Of a stretch of 64,000 nucleotides of DNA, positions 61,323 through 64,000 are shown in pieces. Under the pieces are notes generated by a model. The model was not told the origin of the DNA. It ran no database searches and worked only from the letters and a program-made list of their open reading frames with translations. This DNA is from UBA9647 sp049522195 (GTDB taxonomy: Bacteria; Bacteroidota; Ignavibacteria; UBA10030). The position numbers were made by a program, and so were the translations under genes. Location of the stretch: positions 75,435 to 139,434 of the forward strand of contig JBEKOB010000002.1 of NCBI GenBank assembly GCA_049522195.1. Reading direction: 5' to 3'. Position 1 is the stretch's first letter. Every line of letters starts with the position of its first letter.

Positions 61323-61631
61323 TGCTAACAAACTTCGATGTTCAATATTCGCCGTTCGTTATTGGATATTGCCATGAACAGCCGGTTTTCTGCTTGAATG
61401 TCCGATATCGAATACCGAAATATGAATGATTAAGCGGGTTTTTTTACAAACGTAGCCCATGCTTGCATCAATGTCAATTATCTTTCTATCTTCGTTTCGG
61501 TTGTAGTGTCACGCAAGGCCGCCCCCGATACAGAACATCGGGGCAAGCAAGAACACAAAGGGGTTTGAAGAAGTTATTTTTTGCCTTTGCGACTTTGTGT
61601 GGGATTTTTTCTGAACATATCGGAGGCACAC
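61323..61631. other. Intergenic region with TTATTGGATATT repeat and a small hairpin
   Basis: Contains a repeat at 61341-61430 (TTATTGGATATTG matches the copy at 44910; later CGATATCGAATACCGAAATA) and the hairpin CCCCGAT / ATCGGGG at 61523-61543. Near 61590 it reads CCTTTGCGACTTTGTGTGGG, a sequence type often seen as a dispersed repeat. GGAGG at 61622-61626 is the ribosome binding site of the next gene. Confidence 0.5.
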
Positions 61632-62981
61632 ATGGCAAACCAATTTGGCCGTCGCAGTTTTCTCCAGCGAAGCATCTTGTCGGGCGCCGGAGCTCTGATT
61701 GTTTCAATCCTCCCCGATGTTCTCAAAGCGGGAAATAAAACTCAGGATGCTCCGGCGGAAAAGGGAGGCGATCAGCTGCTCAAGCCTGCGCGCGTCTTCG
61801 ATGCGGATGATGGCAAAATCCATGAAGGATGGGTGGTCCTGGTGAAGGGAGAACGGATTGTGGCCGTCGGTCCTCCATCGCAGGTTCAAGTGCCTTCCGG
61901 TGCAAAGACAGTAGAGCTAGCGGGCATGACATTGCTGCCAGGCCTGATGGATATCCACTCTCACATCCTCCTGCACCCTTACAACGAAACGCTCTGGAAC
62001 GACCAGGTGCTGAAAGAGCCGCTTGCCTATCGTACAATAGAGGCGGTTAAACACTGCGAGCGAACGCTGATGTCCGGATTCACGCTCCTGCGCGATCTCG
62101 GCACCGAGGGAGCAGGGTATGCCGATGTATCCCTGCAACGCGCGATCCGCGAGGGAATGATTCCTGGTCCACGACTGCTTGTTGCGACGCGCGCGATCGT
62201 CGCGACCGCAAGCTATGGGCCGGGTCCGGCAGGGTTCGCGCCGGAATTGGTGCTGCCCAAGGGTGGTCAGGAAGTCAGCGGCCAGGCGGAGATGATCAGA
62301 GCGGTGCGTGAGCAAATTGGCGGCGGCGCCGACTGGGTCAAGGTGTACGCCGATTACAGGCACGGCGTGAGCGGGACGGTTCCGACATTCAGTGAAGAAG
62401 AACTAAAGGCACTTGTAGCGGAAGCACGCTCAGCAGGAAGGCCGGTTTCGGCACACGCCACAACGTCCGAGGGTATGCGCCGTGCGGTCATGGCTGGAGT
62501 TGATACAATCGAACACGGCTATGGTGGCACGGAAGAAGTGTTCAAACTCATGGCTCAACATAATGTTGCATATCTGCCGACGCTGACCGCGGAAGAAGCA
62601 TATGGAGATTATTTTGACGGGTTCAAAGCTGGTGGTCCGTTGTCGCCGGGTTTGAAACAAGCCTTGCACGCTTTCAAACTCGCGTTAGATGCTGGTGTCA
62701 CAATTGGTCTCGGAAGTGATGTCGGCGTGTTCGCTCACGGAACAAACTACCGGGAGCTCGAGTGGCTGGCGCGCGGCGGCATGACGACGGCGCAAGCGCT
62801 TCTGGCGGCAACTGCCGTCAACGCCAAAATTATCCGGATGGAGGATCAAGTTGGCCGAGTGCGCCCCAATCTCTATGCCGATCTGATCGCCGTGAAGGGA
62901 GATCCGACGCAGGATATCAAAACCTGCCGTGATGTGAAATTTGTGATGAAAGGGGGAGTGACGTATAAAAATGTTCAATGA
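61632..62981 (+). CDS. Tat-exported amidohydrolase (imidazolonepropionase-like)
   Basis: A 449-residue protein, ATG at 61632 after GGAGG. A twin-arginine-type signal (GRRSFLQRSILSGAGAL) directs export. The amidohydrolase metal-site motifs are present: MDIHSH with His109 and His111, VKVYADY (metal-bridging lysine position), SAHATT, EHGYG and GLGSDVGVF with the late aspartate; the domain closes with PNLYADLIAVKGDPTQDI. It resembles secreted Xaa-Pro dipeptidase or imidazolonepropionase-like members of this superfamily; the substrate is unknown. The stop is followed by a repeat. Confidence 0.9.
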   Translation: MANQFGRRSFLQRSILSGAGALIVSILPDVLKAGNKTQDAPAEKGGDQLLKPARVFDADDGKIHEGWVVLVKGERIVAVGPPSQVQVPSGAKTVELAGMTLLPGLMDIHSHILLHPYNETLWNDQVLKEPLAYRTIEAVKHCERTLMSGFTLLRDLGTEGAGYADVSLQRAIREGMIPGPRLLVATRAIVATASYGPGPAGFAPELVLPKGGQEVSGQAEMIRAVREQIGGGADWVKVYADYRHGVSGTVPTFSEEELKALVAEARSAGRPVSAHATTSEGMRRAVMAGVDTIEHGYGGTEEVFKLMAQHNVAYLPTLTAEEAYGDYFDGFKAGGPLSPGLKQALHAFKLALDAGVTIGLGSDVGVFAHGTNYRELEWLARGGMTTAQALLAATAVNAKIIRMEDQVGRVRPNLYADLIAVKGDPTQDIKTCRDVKFVMKGGVTYKNVQ

Positions 62982-62983
62982 GG

Positions 62984-63045
62984 CAGTCAGCTATCAGCTA
63001 AGAGCTACCAGCTACACGCTGAATGCTGACCGCCGACCGCTGAAG
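62984..63045. repeat. CAGCTATCAGCTAAGAGCT-type repeat, copy 8
   Basis: GTCAGCTATCAGCTAAGAGC, then TACCAGCTACACGCTGAATG and CTGACCGCCGACCGCTGAA. GCTGAATGCTGACCGC is shared with the copy at 28822. It starts at the end of the amidohydrolase gene. Confidence 0.75.
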
Positions 63046-63230
63046 GCCTGACCCGGAACTAGCACGCGCCCGACAACGTTTCAATTCAGCAGGCCGGAGT
63101 ACCTGGTTCCTCCCAGATTCTCCGGATCACATTGATTTTCCCTGAAGCCCTGAGTATCCCGCCACAAGAGATCGAAGCTGTCTAAAGCGGTAGAGGTCCA
63201 CCTATCACACTTAACAAAACGGAGGCACCT

Positions 63231-63743
63231 ATGCGCCAACTATTCGCGATGATCGTCATCGTTGTTCTCCTCCTTCCCCTTGCTTGTGCGCCAGCTCCGC
63301 CTGACATGGTCGCGCTGAGGAAAACTGTGGACGACTACAACAATGCCTCGAAGGACGCCATGCTCAGCGGTAACTCGGATAAACTCATGACCTATTACGA
63401 AGCAGACGCGCTTGAAATGGCTCCCAACTCACCCGTCGTCAAGGGAAAAGACAACATTCTTGCATTTCAACAGCAGATGGCGAAAGCAGGTGTGAAATTC
63501 AACGCAGTGGATTTTCAAACGCTTGAGTTAACGGCGGACGGCAAGAGCGCATACGAAATTGGATCGTATGACATGACAATGACCATGTCGCCGGCAGGGG
63601 AAATGAAGGATAAGGGAAAATACATTGCCCTCTGGCGTCAGCAGGCAGACGGTTCATGGAAAGTCCACGCCGAGACGTGGAACACCGACATGCCCATGCC
63701 GCCACCGGCAAAGGAAGGAAAGCCGGCGAAGACAAAGAAGTAA
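63231..63743 (+). CDS. DUF4440/SnoaL-like lipoprotein
   Basis: A 170-residue protein with ATG after GGAGG. The signal sequence ends in the lipobox LACA (IVVLLLPLACAPAP). The remainder is a DUF4440/SnoaL NTF2-like domain: VDDYNNASKDAMLSGNSDKL, MTYYEADALEMAPNSPVV, then KYIALWRQQADGSWKVHAET. Family members are small binding or catalytic folds; no substrate is indicated. The C-terminus is Pro/Lys-rich. A strong terminator follows. Confidence 0.85.
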   Translation: MRQLFAMIVIVVLLLPLACAPAPPDMVALRKTVDDYNNASKDAMLSGNSDKLMTYYEADALEMAPNSPVVKGKDNILAFQQQMAKAGVKFNAVDFQTLELTADGKSAYEIGSYDMTMTMSPAGEMKDKGKYIALWRQQADGSWKVHAETWNTDMPMPPPAKEGKPAKTKK

Positions 63744-63794
63744 CGCTCACAAGGGCTGGGCCCGGATAAACGATAGTTGCCACTCTCCATAACA

Positions 63795-63832
63795 AACAAG
63801 CCTCCGGCTTCAGTACGAAGCGGAGGCTTGTT
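63795..63832. terminator. Strong intrinsic terminator between convergent genes
   Basis: AACAAGCCTCCG (63795-63806) and CGGAGGCTTGTT (63821-63832) form a perfect twelve-pair stem, extended by CTTC/GAAG inside. It separates the DUF4440 gene from the convergent RND pump gene. Confidence 0.85.
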
Positions 63833-63853
63833 GTGTACACCCTTCTTCCTTGT

Positions 63854-64000
63854 TCACGCTCGCCGGAATTTTTGCAGGATATCAGACGGCCTGCTAAAGA
63901 ACGCCGGCACCGTTTCCTTCCACTCATCGACCTTCATATACACAACCGGCACTACAACAAGCGTCAGAAACAGGGAGCTTGTCAGTCCGCCGATCAATGC
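63854..64000 (-). CDS. RND efflux transporter permease, C-terminal end (cut by the window edge)
   Basis: A minus-strand frame open to base 64000 and ending at TGA (63854-63856) reads ALIGGLTSSLFLTLVVVPVV followed by YMKVDEWKETVPAFFSRPSD. The first part is the last membrane segment typical of AcrB/CusA-type RND permeases, whose products pump drugs, metals or lipophiles in a tripartite complex. The start is outside the window, so the subtype cannot be told. Confidence 0.85.
   Translation of the reverse strand, partial: ALIGGLTSSLFLTLVVVPVVYMKVDEWKETVPAFFSRPSDILQKFRRA

Noticed and set aside
28787..63045. CRISPR array, considered because of many short repeats
   Set aside because: The repeats are dispersed, variable and not regularly spaced, and no cas gene is present.

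Overview
The window looks like chromosomal DNA (roughly 53% GC by eye) from a heterotroph of the Bacteroidota / Ignavibacteriota (FCB) group. The evidence is a complete MoxR-DUF58-BatA-BatB/C-BatD-BatE aerotolerance-type operon, an adjacent TIGR03545/TIGR03546-like pair, paired ECF sigma/anti-sigma genes, secreted glycosidases and LamG proteins, and some promoters resembling the Bacteroidota pattern. No rRNA, tRNA, CRISPR array, phage or plasmid backbone was seen. The genus cannot be named from the sequence alone.

Layout. 1-5.6 kb: a 5'-open giant gene joining a degenerate and an intact PLP aminotransferase domain to a region resembling phosphoenolpyruvate carboxylase. 5.7-14 kb: an ALDH16-type double aldehyde dehydrogenase and deoxyribose-phosphate aldolase (minus strand), then an L-rhamnose symporter, a YiiX-like hydrolase, a LamG protein and an exported PCC/DUF296 protein (plus strand). 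14.1-18.8 kb: a 1572-residue exported LamG / helical toroid / double-VOC protein. 19-26.5 kb (minus): DUF192 protein, the TIGR03545/03546 pair, and a MacB/LolCDE-like ABC export system with a membrane-fusion protein. 26.6-31.7 kb: a YdeI remnant, a Kelch protein, DoxX, and a PDZ-membrane-GAF-SpoIIE phosphatase. 31.7-40.4 kb (minus): the Bat operon, interrupted by a four-helix-bundle gene that lies inside repeat sequence. 40.8-52.2 kb: lactate dehydrogenase, VOC protein, a Tat-exported clan GH-A-like glycosidase, two oppositely oriented ECF/anti-sigma modules, a possible former integron cassette, and an M14 peptidase. 52.4-64 kb: HrpB helicase, a membrane protein, a REP-associated tyrosine transposase (RAYT), a GH106 rhamnosidase, several small proteins, a Tat-exported amidohydrolase, a DUF4440 lipoprotein and the tail of an RND pump.

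How the genes fit together. GH106 (rhamnose release) and RhaT (rhamnose uptake) point to rhamnose-containing plant or microbial polysaccharides; DeoC and ALDH16 can turn deoxyribose-5-phosphate into glyceraldehyde-3-phosphate and acetate. The Bat operon, DUF192 protein, ABC exporter and sigma/anti-sigma pairs concern envelope homeostasis.

The most unusual feature is the non-coding DNA. At least four families of short, quasi-palindromic, degenerate repeats occupy gaps throughout the window, intrude into two coding regions (the ALDH16 linker and the end of the four-helix-bundle gene), surround the four-helix-bundle gene and bracket an ECF operon. They occur with a RAYT gene that carries a perfect 22-bp palindrome and sits between duplicated 3' ends of a GH106-type gene. 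Several gene stubs (M28 peptidase-like, YdeI-like, methyltransferase-like, GH106-like) show that the intergenic DNA has been repeatedly rearranged.
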